Source: Nocardioides sediminis
GTDB taxonomy: Bacteria > Actinomycetota > Actinomycetes > Propionibacteriales > Nocardioidaceae
Assembly: GCF_003047295.1 (NCBI RefSeq)
Contig: NZ_PZYZ01000001.1
Location: 558,001 to 622,000 of the forward strand
Length of the DNA: 64,000 bases
Direction: 5' to 3'
Position 1 is the first letter of the stretch; the number at the start of each line of letters is the position of its first letter. Both the position numbers and the translations under genes were made by a program. Below the pieces are notes generated by a model, which was given only the letters and a program-made list of their open reading frames with translations, was not told where the DNA came from and did no database searches. This document shows positions 18,476 to 26,565 of the stretch, in pieces.

Positions 18476-19584
18476 GGATCCTCGTCACCGGTGGGGCGGG
18501 CTTCATCGGGTCCCACACCTGCGACCGGCTCGTGCAGCTCGGGCACGAGGTCACGATCCTCGACGCCCTCACCGCGCCAGTGCACCGCGACGGGAGACCC
18601 GACTACGTGACCCCCGGGGCCGAGATGGTGGTGGGCGACGTGCGGGATCGCGACCTGGTCCGCCGGCTGCTCCGACGCACCGATGCCGTCTACCACTTGG
18701 CTGCCTACCAGGACTACCTTCCCGACTTCGCGCGGTTCACCGACGTCAACGTGGGTTCGACCTCACTGCTGTACGAGCTCGTCCTCGAGGAGGGCCTGTC
18801 GCTCCACCGGGTGGTCGTCGCCTCGTCCCAGTCGGCGATGGGCGAGGGGTTGTACCTCTGCGCGCGAGACGGGGAGCAGGTCCCGGACATGCGTTCAGAG
18901 GCGGACCTGGCTCGCGGCCGGTGGGAGCTGCGGTGCCCCGAGTGCGGCGGTGACATGGTGCTGCAGCGCACCCCCGAACGCGTCTCCAACCCACAGAACG
19001 CCTATGGCATGTCCAAGTTCGGCGAGGAGATGGTCGCGGTCAACCTGGGACGGCGGTACGACATCCCCACGACCGCGCTGCGCTACAGCATCGTCCAGGG
19101 TCCGCGGCAGTCGGTGTACAACGCCTACTCGGGCGCCTGCCGGATCTTCAACCTGCACTACCTGCTCGGGAGCGCGCCGGTGTTGTACGAGGACGGTCAG
19201 GCGATCCGCGACTACGTGAACATCCACGACGTCGTCGACGCCAACGTGCTCGTCCTCACCGACGACCGGGCGGTGGGCAGGGTGTACAACGTGGGCGGAG
19301 GAGTCGCCTACACCACGGCCGAGTTCGCAGAGGTCGTCCGACGACAGCACGGTTCGGACCTCGAACCCCGGGTCAGCGGCGAGTTCCGTTTCGGGGACAC
19401 CCGCCACATCGTCTCCGACATCGACCGGCTCAGCGGCCTGGGGTGGGCCCCGACCCGGACGCCGGCCGACTCGGTGGCGGAGTACGCCGCCTGGCTGGAG
19501 GGCACACCCGACCTCGACCGGATCCTCGCGGATGCGGACACCCGGATGAGGTCACTGGGTGTCGTGAGGAAGGTGCTGGTGTGA
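18472..19584 (+). CDS. NAD-dependent epimerase/dehydratase, dTDP-L-rhamnose 4-epimerase-like
   Basis: A 370-residue extended SDR. The NAD motif is TGGAGFIG at residue 7, the catalytic pair is YGMSK, and SSQSAMGEG contains the catalytic serine. Between the serine and tyrosine there is an insertion of about 40 residues with cysteines (YLCARDG, then RCPECGGDM), a feature I recall from the dTDP-L-rhamnose 4-epimerase branch (WbiB-like) rather than GalE. It would convert an NDP-6-deoxyhexose to its 4-epimer. ATG 18472 overlaps the upstream stop. The sugar substrate remains open; an NDP-heptose is another possibility given the neighbours. Confidence 0.78.
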   Translation: MRILVTGGAGFIGSHTCDRLVQLGHEVTILDALTAPVHRDGRPDYVTPGAEMVVGDVRDRDLVRRLLRRTDAVYHLAAYQDYLPDFARFTDVNVGSTSLLYELVLEEGLSLHRVVVASSQSAMGEGLYLCARDGEQVPDMRSEADLARGRWELRCPECGGDMVLQRTPERVSNPQNAYGMSKFGEEMVAVNLGRRYDIPTTALRYSIVQGPRQSVYNAYSGACRIFNLHYLLGSAPVLYEDGQAIRDYVNIHDVVDANVLVLTDDRAVGRVYNVGGGVAYTTAEFAEVVRRQHGSDLEPRVSGEFRFGDTRHIVSDIDRLSGLGWAPTRTPADSVAEYAAWLEGTPDLDRILADADTRMRSLGVVRKVLV

Positions 19585-20282
19585 AGGCGGTCCTGCTGGC
19601 GGCGGGCCTGGGGACCCGGCTCCGCCCGCTCACCGACCACGTCCCCAAGTGCCTCGTTCCCGTCCGTGGAAAGGCCTTGCTCGACATCTGGCTCGACAGC
19701 TTCACGTCAGCCGGCGTGGACGAGGTCCTGATCAACCTGCACCACTTCCCCGACCTCGTGCGCGGTCACCTCGCCTCCCGTCACGGAGGGCCACGCGTCG
19801 TGACGGCGTACGAGCCCACGCTGCTCGGGAGCGCCGGGACGCTGCGAGCCCAGCGGGACTGGCTGGCAGGGGAGGAGATGTTCCTCGTGGTGAACGGCGA
19901 CAACCTGACCGACTTCGACCTCCGGGACCTCGTGGACGCGCACCGCTCTGGCGGCGCGGTGGCGACGCTCAGCGTGTTCCGAACCCCCCGTCCTCGTGAG
20001 TGCGGCATCGTCGAGGTGGTCGACGGCTGGGTCACCGGGTTCCAGGAGAAGCCGCAGGAGCCTCGCGGCGACCTGGCCAACGCGGGGCTGTACGCGTTCG
20101 TCCCCGACGTCATCGACCGTGTGCGGCCCGGCGTGCCGCGAGACATCGGCTTCGACCTGCTTCCCGGGCTGGTGGGGGAGGCGCGGGCCGTCGACATCGG
20201 CGACGCCTACTTCCTGGACGTGGGCACGCCGGAGGCCCTGGTCCGGGCGACGCGCGAGTGGGGGGCGGTGGAGCTCGGATGA
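19581..20282 (+). CDS. Sugar-phosphate nucleotidyltransferase (HddC-like)
   Basis: A 233-residue nucleotidyltransferase with the pyrophosphorylase signature AAGLGTRLRPLT at residue 7, then PKCLVPV, and a metal-site segment NGDNLTDFDL. Its short length matches mannose-1-phosphate guanylyltransferase-like enzymes and HddC, which makes GDP-D-glycero-alpha-D-manno-heptose. Position between the heptose isomerase/phosphatase and the HddA-like kinase supports the heptose role. The GTG at 19581 overlaps the upstream stop (GTGA) and directly precedes the KAVLLAAG strand. A generic hexose-1-phosphate substrate cannot be excluded. Confidence 0.8.
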   Translation: MKAVLLAAGLGTRLRPLTDHVPKCLVPVRGKALLDIWLDSFTSAGVDEVLINLHHFPDLVRGHLASRHGGPRVVTAYEPTLLGSAGTLRAQRDWLAGEEMFLVVNGDNLTDFDLRDLVDAHRSGGAVATLSVFRTPRPRECGIVEVVDGWVTGFQEKPQEPRGDLANAGLYAFVPDVIDRVRPGVPRDIGFDLLPGLVGEARAVDIGDAYFLDVGTPEALVRATREWGAVELG

Positions 20283-21268
20283 TCATCACGCAGACGCCGC
20301 TGAGGATCGGTCTGGTCGGCGGTGGGACCGACCTGCCGACCTACTACCGCGAACACGGCGGCAGGGTCCTCAACACCGCGATCGACAAGTACGTCTACGT
20401 GATCGTCAAGCAGCGGTTCGACGACGACATCTACATCAACTACTCCCAGAAGGAGATCGTGTCCCGCGTCGAGGACGTCCAGCACGACCTCGTGCGGGAG
20501 GCGATGCACATGGCCGGGATCCGCTCCGGCGTCGAGATCACGACCTTGGCGGACATCCCCTCTGCCGGATCGGGACTGGGCTCCTCGTCCGCCGTCACCG
20601 TCGGACTGCTGCACGCCTTGTTCGCCTACCAGGGCCGCCAGGTGACCGCCGAGGAGCTGGCGGAACGCGCGTGCACCATCGAGCTGGACAGGTGCGGGAA
20701 GCCCATCGGCAAGCAGGACCAGTACGCGGCCGCCTTCGGGGGCGTGTGCGACATGCGATTCGGCCCCGGCGACCGGGTGACGGTCGACCGGATCCACCTG
20801 GGCCGTCGCGACCACCACCGCCTGCAGGACGAGCTGCTCCTGTTCTACACCGGCATCACCCGTAGCGCGGACACGATCCTCAAGGAGCAGACCGCCAACG
20901 TCGACGACCGTCTCGTGCAGCTCCACCGGCTGCGGGACCTGGCAGGCGTGGCGGTCGAGGGCCTGCGCGGCGGGGACACGCGCGGCGTGGGCGAAGCCCT
21001 CGCCCAGAGCTGGCAGGCGAAGCGCGAGCTGGCGTCCGGGGTGTCGAACGACTGGCTCGACGAGTCGGTGGAACGAGCGCTCAAGGCGGGGGCGACCGGA
21101 GCCAAGGTGGCCGGCGCCGGGGGTGGGGGGTTCGTCCTGGTGTCCTGCCCGGTCGAGCACCACGCGAACGTCCGGGACGAGCTCGCGCACCTCAAGGAGC
21201 TCCCGATCAAGATCGAGCCCTCCGGATCGCGCGTCATCTTCAACGTCCACCGCGACATCTGGGGGTGA
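20279..21268 (+). CDS. hddA: GHMP kinase, D-glycero-alpha-D-manno-heptose-7-phosphate kinase-like (HddA)
   Basis: A 329-residue GHMP kinase. It opens with ITQTPLRIGLVGGGTDLPTYY, the form found in HddA-type heptose kinases, and carries the ATP motif IPSAGSGLGSSSA near residue 98 and a C-terminal KVAGAGGGGFVL. It should phosphorylate C1 of heptose 7-phosphate. It ends the plus-strand heptose run and is coupled by ATGA to the nucleotidyltransferase. Distinguishing it from fucokinase-like GHMP enzymes rests on the opening and on gene context. Confidence 0.84.
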   Translation: MIITQTPLRIGLVGGGTDLPTYYREHGGRVLNTAIDKYVYVIVKQRFDDDIYINYSQKEIVSRVEDVQHDLVREAMHMAGIRSGVEITTLADIPSAGSGLGSSSAVTVGLLHALFAYQGRQVTAEELAERACTIELDRCGKPIGKQDQYAAAFGGVCDMRFGPGDRVTVDRIHLGRRDHHRLQDELLLFYTGITRSADTILKEQTANVDDRLVQLHRLRDLAGVAVEGLRGGDTRGVGEALAQSWQAKRELASGVSNDWLDESVERALKAGATGAKVAGAGGGGFVLVSCPVEHHANVRDELAHLKELPIKIEPSGSRVIFNVHRDIWG

Positions 21269-21269
21269 G

Positions 21270-22826
21270 TCAGCGGACCACGAGCGTGCCGTCCCGGTCC
21301 TGGTCCGCGCGCGGTCCCTGCCACTCGCCGAACGTGAGCACGTCGTCCTTCCATGCGAAGTGCCTGGCCGATCCGGTGTCCACCTCGTAGGTGTTCGCCC
21401 GGAACCGGATGGCCCGGCCGAACACGTCGTGGTTCCCGATGTCGTGGACGAGCCCGGTCCACTGGTCGGCGTGCATGCTGACCCGGTTGCGCCGGACCAG
21501 CACGTTGCGCACCACGTGCGGTCCATGGGGAGCGGGCCACTCGGTCCGCCGGTCCCCGCTCTGGATGACCATGATGCCGTTGGCATTCCCGTCCACCACG
21601 TTCCGCTTGACCGCGATGATCCCCAGTCCACCCGAGGACTGGATCTGGATGCCTGCTTCCCAGGCCCAGCCCTTGTGCCGGCGACCGTTGTCCACGAGAC
21701 GGTTGCGCACGATGAGCGCGTCGTAGCTGATCTCGTGCTGGATGCCGGCTCCCCAGTTCGCCGTCACCACGTTGCGTCGGTAAGTGGTGCGGTGGCAGCC
21801 CCCGTCGCTCCACAAGCCCGGCCCCCGGTTGTCGTGCACGTCGTTCCCGACCAGCTTGACGTTCTCGGTCTCCCACGCCTTGAGCCCTCCGGCCTCCCAC
21901 TCCGAGTCGTACCCGGCGACGCCATTGCCGGCCAGGACGTTGCCGGTGATGAGAGCACCCTTCTCCCAGACCGAGACCCCCAGCTGGCCCTGGTCCCGGA
22001 CCTCGTTGCCCCGCACCACCCCGGCACTGCCGACGCCGATCCCGACGCCGTGGTTGAGGCGGACGACGTTGCCCACCACCCTCCAGCCAGACCCGGTGCG
22101 CGGCGAGACCGTCCTTCCGTCCACCGCGGCTGCCTGGGCCTCGTTGGCGGCTTTCTCGATGATCAGGCCTCGGACGGTGACCCTGTCGCCGGCCGACCGG
22201 ACCAGCGCAGGCGCGACGGCCTGCTCCACGAGCCGTCCCTCGGGGTCGTCGCCCACGGTGATCGTGTTGCGGTCGTAGTCGGCGTAGAAGGAGCCTGTGG
22301 CCACCTCCTCGACGCCGAGGACCCGCGCCAACCTCTGCCCGTCGATGAAGACGTCCTCGGACAACGTGCACCCGGGACGTTCAGTAAGGCACTCGCCGTG
22401 GTCGGACGGTTCGGGGGGCAGACGTCCGGACGTGGTCCATCTACCGTCCTCCTCCTGCCAGCCGGTCAGCACGGCGGAACCGTTGAGCACCGCGCCCGGC
22501 CTACCCACCAACGCGTCCCCGGACTGCGGCCGCAGCGGCCTGGACAGGCGATGGACGCCCGCGGCGAGGCAGAACGTGGTGCCGGCCGCGTGACGTCGTA
22601 GGACGCGGTGCGGATCGACGTCGATCGGGATTCCCACTCCACGGCACCGCCCGGCCGCGATCCTGGCGGAACCGGTCGTCGTCGTAGTCGAGGTCTCGGC
22701 CGCCTGGGCTCGGGAACGCTCGTCGAGGACGCGTCCCTCCCGACCCGTGACCAGGATGGCGCCGAGGCCGGCCAGCACGAGCACCAGGGCGATCAGCACC
22801 GGCGGAGTCGTCGCCCGCCCGGTCAC
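21270..22826 (-). CDS. Right-handed parallel beta-helix repeat protein, membrane-anchored or secreted
   Basis: A 518-residue protein with one hydrophobic N-terminal segment (about residues 8-28: PPVLIALVLVLAGLGAILV) followed by a Thr-rich linker (TSTTTTTG). Residues about 190 to 480 carry repeated short turns of the N-x-V/I-x-x-N type (for example GNVVRLN, GNEVRD, GNVLAGN, GNDVHDN), typical of a parallel beta-helix as in pectate lyases and mannuronan epimerases. It may cleave or modify the exported polysaccharide outside the cell. No catalytic residues can be assigned. GTG 22826 overlaps the stop of the O-antigen-ligase-like gene; only 1 bp separates its stop from the convergent kinase gene. 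Confidence 0.8.
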   Translation of the reverse strand: MTGRATTPPVLIALVLVLAGLGAILVTGREGRVLDERSRAQAAETSTTTTTGSARIAAGRCRGVGIPIDVDPHRVLRRHAAGTTFCLAAGVHRLSRPLRPQSGDALVGRPGAVLNGSAVLTGWQEEDGRWTTSGRLPPEPSDHGECLTERPGCTLSEDVFIDGQRLARVLGVEEVATGSFYADYDRNTITVGDDPEGRLVEQAVAPALVRSAGDRVTVRGLIIEKAANEAQAAAVDGRTVSPRTGSGWRVVGNVVRLNHGVGIGVGSAGVVRGNEVRDQGQLGVSVWEKGALITGNVLAGNGVAGYDSEWEAGGLKAWETENVKLVGNDVHDNRGPGLWSDGGCHRTTYRRNVVTANWGAGIQHEISYDALIVRNRLVDNGRRHKGWAWEAGIQIQSSGGLGIIAVKRNVVDGNANGIMVIQSGDRRTEWPAPHGPHVVRNVLVRRNRVSMHADQWTGLVHDIGNHDVFGRAIRFRANTYEVDTGSARHFAWKDDVLTFGEWQGPRADQDRDGTLVVR

Positions 22827-24142
22827 GCACGCCGTCCCGTGACCGCCAGGCCCATGCCGACGATCGTCCACAGCAGGATCGCCACCTGCGGCCCCTCCAG
22901 CTGCGGGTCGAAGACCGACGCGACCAGCACGGTGGTGGCGACCGCGAGGCAGACACCACCGAGCTGGGCGTCCGCATGTCGCGCCGTGTGGCGGAGGCGA
23001 CGTGCCGCGCCGATCATCCGCCAGTACCAGGCACCCCACAGACCCACCCACAGCAGCATCCCGAAGGCACCCATCCGCGCGACGACCGAGATGTGGGTGT
23101 TGTGGGGGTTGCGCAGCGAGTCCTCGCCGTCGTCGAAGACACCCACCTCGGCGGCCAGGTTGGGGCCGAACCCGGCACCGGAGAGCACGCGGTGCTCACT
23201 CACCTGCTTGGCGAGCACGCGGCTCCAGAGCTCCTTGCGCCCGTCCACGGTCCCGCCGAGGTTTCCGCCCGTCTCCCTGCCGGTGAGGCTGACGACGTTG
23301 GCGACGAACTGCTGGGCCGAGTAGTCCCTTCCCTGCACTCCCGGAAAGGGAACCTTGATCGACAACAGAAGCATGAGGGTCAGGGTGATCCCGACAGCCG
23401 CCGACATCCACGACACGACCCGGACGCGGTCGGCGAGGAAGGCCAATGCGACGGTCCCGGCGAGCACGATGCCGAGCAGCGACCCGCGGTTCTGCGTCGC
23501 GACCAGTGCGATGACGGTCAGAGCCAGGAAGCTCAGCGGCACCCGGCCCTTCCGTGGCTCCTGCCCCGGCACCAACCAGAGAACGGCCAGGACGAGCATC
23601 GCCGCAGTCGCGGCGCTGCCAGGCTTGTGCGAGAGCATCGAGACGTCGCTGAACGGCACACGGGGGACCCGGTCGGCCCAGGGCCCCAGGATGACGCTGG
23701 CAGCCAGCCAGACCAAGATCAACGGCGACCACCGCGCCAGCTGGGCGGCAAGCAGGTGGGGAAGACCTGGGTTCACGGCGACGGCGGCGCAGGCCAGCAG
23801 GGCGAACAACGCGTAGTACCAGAGCGCGGCGTCCCGGACGGCGTCCAGGCCGTACGTCGGCACTCCGGGCAGCGTGCGGACAGCTCCCCAGAGCACGAAC
23901 GCGACGAGCAGCGCCAGGACCGGTTCCGCAGCGACCGACCGCACGAACACGCCGGTGGAGCGCAGCGCTGCCGCGGCGCCGAGGAGCAGCAGCAGCTCGC
24001 CCACGAACAGCGGGACACCGGGTAGGTGGAGGTAGGCGAATGCCCGGTCGAACAGCACGTAGCCGAGCAGCACCCCACCCAGGACGAAGCCGTACCTGAC
24101 GAACGGGTCCGTCCGGGTCGCCACTTCCGTGGCTGTGCTCAC
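22823..24142 (-). CDS. O-antigen ligase/polymerase-like membrane protein (Wzy/WaaL family)
   Basis: A 439-residue polytopic protein with roughly eleven hydrophobic helices and a large outside loop (about residues 275-355) containing RGSLL, SLTGRE and the NPHNTHIS segment, a hallmark of the O-antigen ligase/Wzy superfamily. It should polymerise or ligate lipid-linked repeat units on the outer face of the membrane. GTG 24142 is chosen because it overlaps the Wzz-like stop (GTGA) and leaves the first helix complete; an upstream extension of 133 codons in this frame is opposite-coded shadow. It is coupled to genes on both sides. Confidence 0.85.
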   Translation of the reverse strand: MSTATEVATRTDPFVRYGFVLGGVLLGYVLFDRAFAYLHLPGVPLFVGELLLLLGAAAALRSTGVFVRSVAAEPVLALLVAFVLWGAVRTLPGVPTYGLDAVRDAALWYYALFALLACAAVAVNPGLPHLLAAQLARWSPLILVWLAASVILGPWADRVPRVPFSDVSMLSHKPGSAATAAMLVLAVLWLVPGQEPRKGRVPLSFLALTVIALVATQNRGSLLGIVLAGTVALAFLADRVRVVSWMSAAVGITLTLMLLLSIKVPFPGVQGRDYSAQQFVANVVSLTGRETGGNLGGTVDGRKELWSRVLAKQVSEHRVLSGAGFGPNLAAEVGVFDDGEDSLRNPHNTHISVVARMGAFGMLLWVGLWGAWYWRMIGAARRLRHTARHADAQLGGVCLAVATTVLVASVFDPQLEGPQVAILLWTIVGMGLAVTGRRA

Positions 24143-25698
24143 GGCGCCCACTCGCCGGTGGGTGCCGGTCGACCCTGCGGCGGGTATGCGGGGCGTGACG
24201 GACCCACCCGCTCCGGGGTCCGCTGCGTCGTCGGGCCTCGCGCGGCGAGGGGCCTTGCCGGGCTGTGGCTGGGAGTGCGGGCCCTGGCCCGACGGGCTGT
24301 CCACCGATCGCTGGGGCCGCCACGGCCGTACGGCGTGAACACGTAGCCGAGCACGGCCGTCCCGGTGAGCTCGAGCCAGCGGGCGACCTCGACGTGCTCG
24401 TCGACCGGCTCGTCCGCCTGGACGAGGACCAGCACTGCGTCGCAGGCAGACAGCAGGTCGACGGCTCGTGCGGAGGACGCCATCGGAGGACAGTCGACCA
24501 CCACGATCCGCCCCTCTGCTCGGTGAGCCCCCGCGTCCCACCCCGCCGGGCTGTCGCTGAGGTCGAGGACGGTCAAGGAGTCGTGGAGGGGACTCGCCGT
24601 CGCAGACTGTGCTGCCCCTTCGGGCGCCCCCGCGGGTCGACCGGCACGGAGCATCGCGGCCATGGTGCCCTCACCCCCATCAACGGCCAGCACCCGCTCG
24701 TTACCCTCGGTCAGGGCGAGCGCAAGGTTGGCGGACGTCAGGGCCCGCTCGACGTTGCCCGGTGCGGCCACGACGGCGAGGACGGCCGGCCCGCCGCGTG
24801 CCCTGAGACGATGTGCCACGGCGCGCCCCATCAACCTGTTCGTCTCGGTGAGCTCCACGTCGTGCGAACGGCGATCCGCGTGCGGGCGCTCGTACAGCAG
24901 CGGTGCGCCGTACACCCCCTCGGCGACACGGGGCTCGCCCACGTGCCTCAGGCGGTTGGCCCTGATGAACGCGGCGGCACCTCCCGCCACGACGCCGAGA
25001 CAGAGTCCTACGACGAGCAGGCTGAGCAGACCCGAGTTCGCCGGGGTCGCAGGCTTCGAGGCTGCGGAGATCGAGGCCGTCTGTGCGAGGTCCCGCCCCT
25101 GGTCGATCAGCGCCTGCACCCGCTCCTCGCGCAGGGCTGCCTCGTCACTGGGTGAGTCCGCCGTCGCGATCGCCCGCTCGATACCCGCGAGCCGCGCCGT
25201 CGCGCTGTCCGCGATCTCCTGCGACCGCACTTCGTCGTACGCCGTGGCCAGGGCGTTGACACCAGCCTGGGCCTCCTCGGCTCCGGGTGCGGTGAACTGG
25301 ATGGTGACGAGGGTGGTGCCGTAGCTCCCTGAGGAACCCGTCGTGGGCGGGATGATCTCCACCTTGCCGACGGTGGGGGCGAGCTCGGCGCGCTTGATGC
25401 CGCCGCCTGCAGGGGTGGCCTTGACGATCTCGAACGCCCGGTCCCCGACCCGGCGTGAGTTCAGCAGCAGGACCTGGCTGTCGAGGTACTGCGCGTCGGA
25501 TTGCAGCGCGGAGCCGGCCGGTCGAGGGGCCGAGATCGTCGCGGTGGCGCGGAACTCGTCCTGCTTGAGGACCCCGTAGGCCAGGGCCAGGTCGACGCAA
25601 GCGAAGACGATCACGCCCAGCAGGAGCCAGTGCCGGCGCATGGCACCCAGCACCGTCGGCTCGACCAGCCGATCCGCCCGTCCGGCGTTGGTTGTCAT
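24139..25698 (-). CDS. Wzz-like chain-length determinant with degenerate BY-kinase domain
   Basis: A 519-residue protein with the layout of actinobacterial Wzz/capsular-tyrosine-kinase fusions. One helix is near residue 23-43, a long periplasm-type region with a coiled-coil stretch follows, a second helix lies near residue 220-242 (LLSLLVVGLCLGVVAGG), then a ParA/MinD-like cytoplasmic domain. In that domain the Walker A lysine motif is absent (AAPGNVERALTSANLALAL where GEGKST is expected) and Walker A' reads AVDGGEG, while the Walker B strand IVVVDCPP remains. The Pro/Arg-rich tail has a single tyrosine. It probably controls chain length without kinase activity. Start M at 25698 has GGGGAG upstream. 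Confidence 0.8.
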   Translation of the reverse strand: MTTNAGRADRLVEPTVLGAMRRHWLLLGVIVFACVDLALAYGVLKQDEFRATATISAPRPAGSALQSDAQYLDSQVLLLNSRRVGDRAFEIVKATPAGGGIKRAELAPTVGKVEIIPPTTGSSGSYGTTLVTIQFTAPGAEEAQAGVNALATAYDEVRSQEIADSATARLAGIERAIATADSPSDEAALREERVQALIDQGRDLAQTASISAASKPATPANSGLLSLLVVGLCLGVVAGGAAAFIRANRLRHVGEPRVAEGVYGAPLLYERPHADRRSHDVELTETNRLMGRAVAHRLRARGGPAVLAVVAAPGNVERALTSANLALALTEGNERVLAVDGGEGTMAAMLRAGRPAGAPEGAAQSATASPLHDSLTVLDLSDSPAGWDAGAHRAEGRIVVVDCPPMASSARAVDLLSACDAVLVLVQADEPVDEHVEVARWLELTGTAVLGYVFTPYGRGGPSDRWTARRARARTPSHSPARPLAARGPTTQRTPERVGPSRPAYPPQGRPAPTGEWAP

Positions 25699-25791
25699 GG
25701 CGTGCAGCTCCCCGCTCGCGTGCCCCTTGCACGAACGACCACGAATCTCGCACTCCTCGGCGACGCGCGGGCAGGGGAGCGGCGCCCTTAC

Positions 25792-25802
25792 CCAAGACTG
25801 GG
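25792..25802 (+). promoter_or_regulatory. 11-bp motif shared with the 13.9-kb intergenic region
   Basis: CCAAGACTGGG lies 94 bp upstream of the Wzz-like start and 116 bp before the PIG-L gene. It is identical to 13930-13940. Here it is flanked to form ACCCA-AGAC-TGGGT, a 5-bp inverted repeat. It could be a regulatory site for the polysaccharide locus; this is inference from two copies. Confidence 0.3.
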
Positions 25803-25917
25803 TGTGTTGTCCCGTTCGCGGGGGCGACCCCCGCAACGTCCTTGGCATCGTGGCCGTCCGACGCGCCTCGGCGACCCCGGTCGCCGGGCTGGACGACCGC
25901 GTGAGAGGGGGCTATGA

Positions 25918-26565
25918 GTGATTCGCCTCGGCCTACCCACCGGCGCCCTCGACGTGCTCTGCCTCGGGGCGCACCCCGACGACGTCGAGATCGGGTGCGG
26001 GGGGACCCTGCTGCGACTGGCCGACCGTCCTGGTACGACGGTGCGCGGGGTGGTGATGACCGGTGCGACGGAGCGGGTCGCCGAGGCGACGGCGGCCCTC
26101 GACGCCTTCGCGCCCGGCGCGACGCTGCAGTCCTTCGACCTCCCCGACGGCCGCCTGCCGGCGCACTGGGGCGAGGTGAAGGAGGCGCTGGAGCAGGTGG
26201 CCGGGACCTGCCGTCCCCACCTGCTGCTCGCGCCGCGCACGGACGACGCGCACCAGGACCACCGCCTGGTCGGCTCGCTGGTCCGGACGGTGTGGCGCGA
26301 CGCCCTGGTCCTGCACTACGAGATCCCCAAGTGGGACGGCGACACCGGCGCCCCCAGCCACTTCGTGCCGCTCACCGAGGAGCAGGCGCGTCACAAGGTC
26401 AAGCTCCTCAACACCCACTACCGGACCCAGGTGGGACGCGACTGGTGGGACGACGAGCTCTTCCTGGGCCTGATGCGGGTCCGCGGCATGGAGGCCCGGG
26501 CGCCGTACGCCGAGGGCTTCTTCACCGGCAAGGTGCTCCTCGAGCTGGGTGGGGAGGCGCCGTGA
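25918..26565 (+). CDS. PIG-L family deacetylase
   Basis: A 215-residue LmbE/PIG-L zinc hydrolase. The metal motif is AHPDDVEIGCGGT (His, Asp-Asp) near residue 18, and the later histidine is in TDDAHQDHRLV. Family members remove the N-acetyl group from GlcNAc conjugates; in this setting it may deacetylate an amino sugar. The GTG start has AGGGGG 7 bp upstream. It is the first gene of a four-gene plus-strand set and overlaps the PLP-enzyme start by GTGA. Confidence 0.87.
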   Translation: MIRLGLPTGALDVLCLGAHPDDVEIGCGGTLLRLADRPGTTVRGVVMTGATERVAEATAALDAFAPGATLQSFDLPDGRLPAHWGEVKEALEQVAGTCRPHLLLAPRTDDAHQDHRLVGSLVRTVWRDALVLHYEIPKWDGDTGAPSHFVPLTEEQARHKVKLLNTHYRTQVGRDWWDDELFLGLMRVRGMEARAPYAEGFFTGKVLLELGGEAP

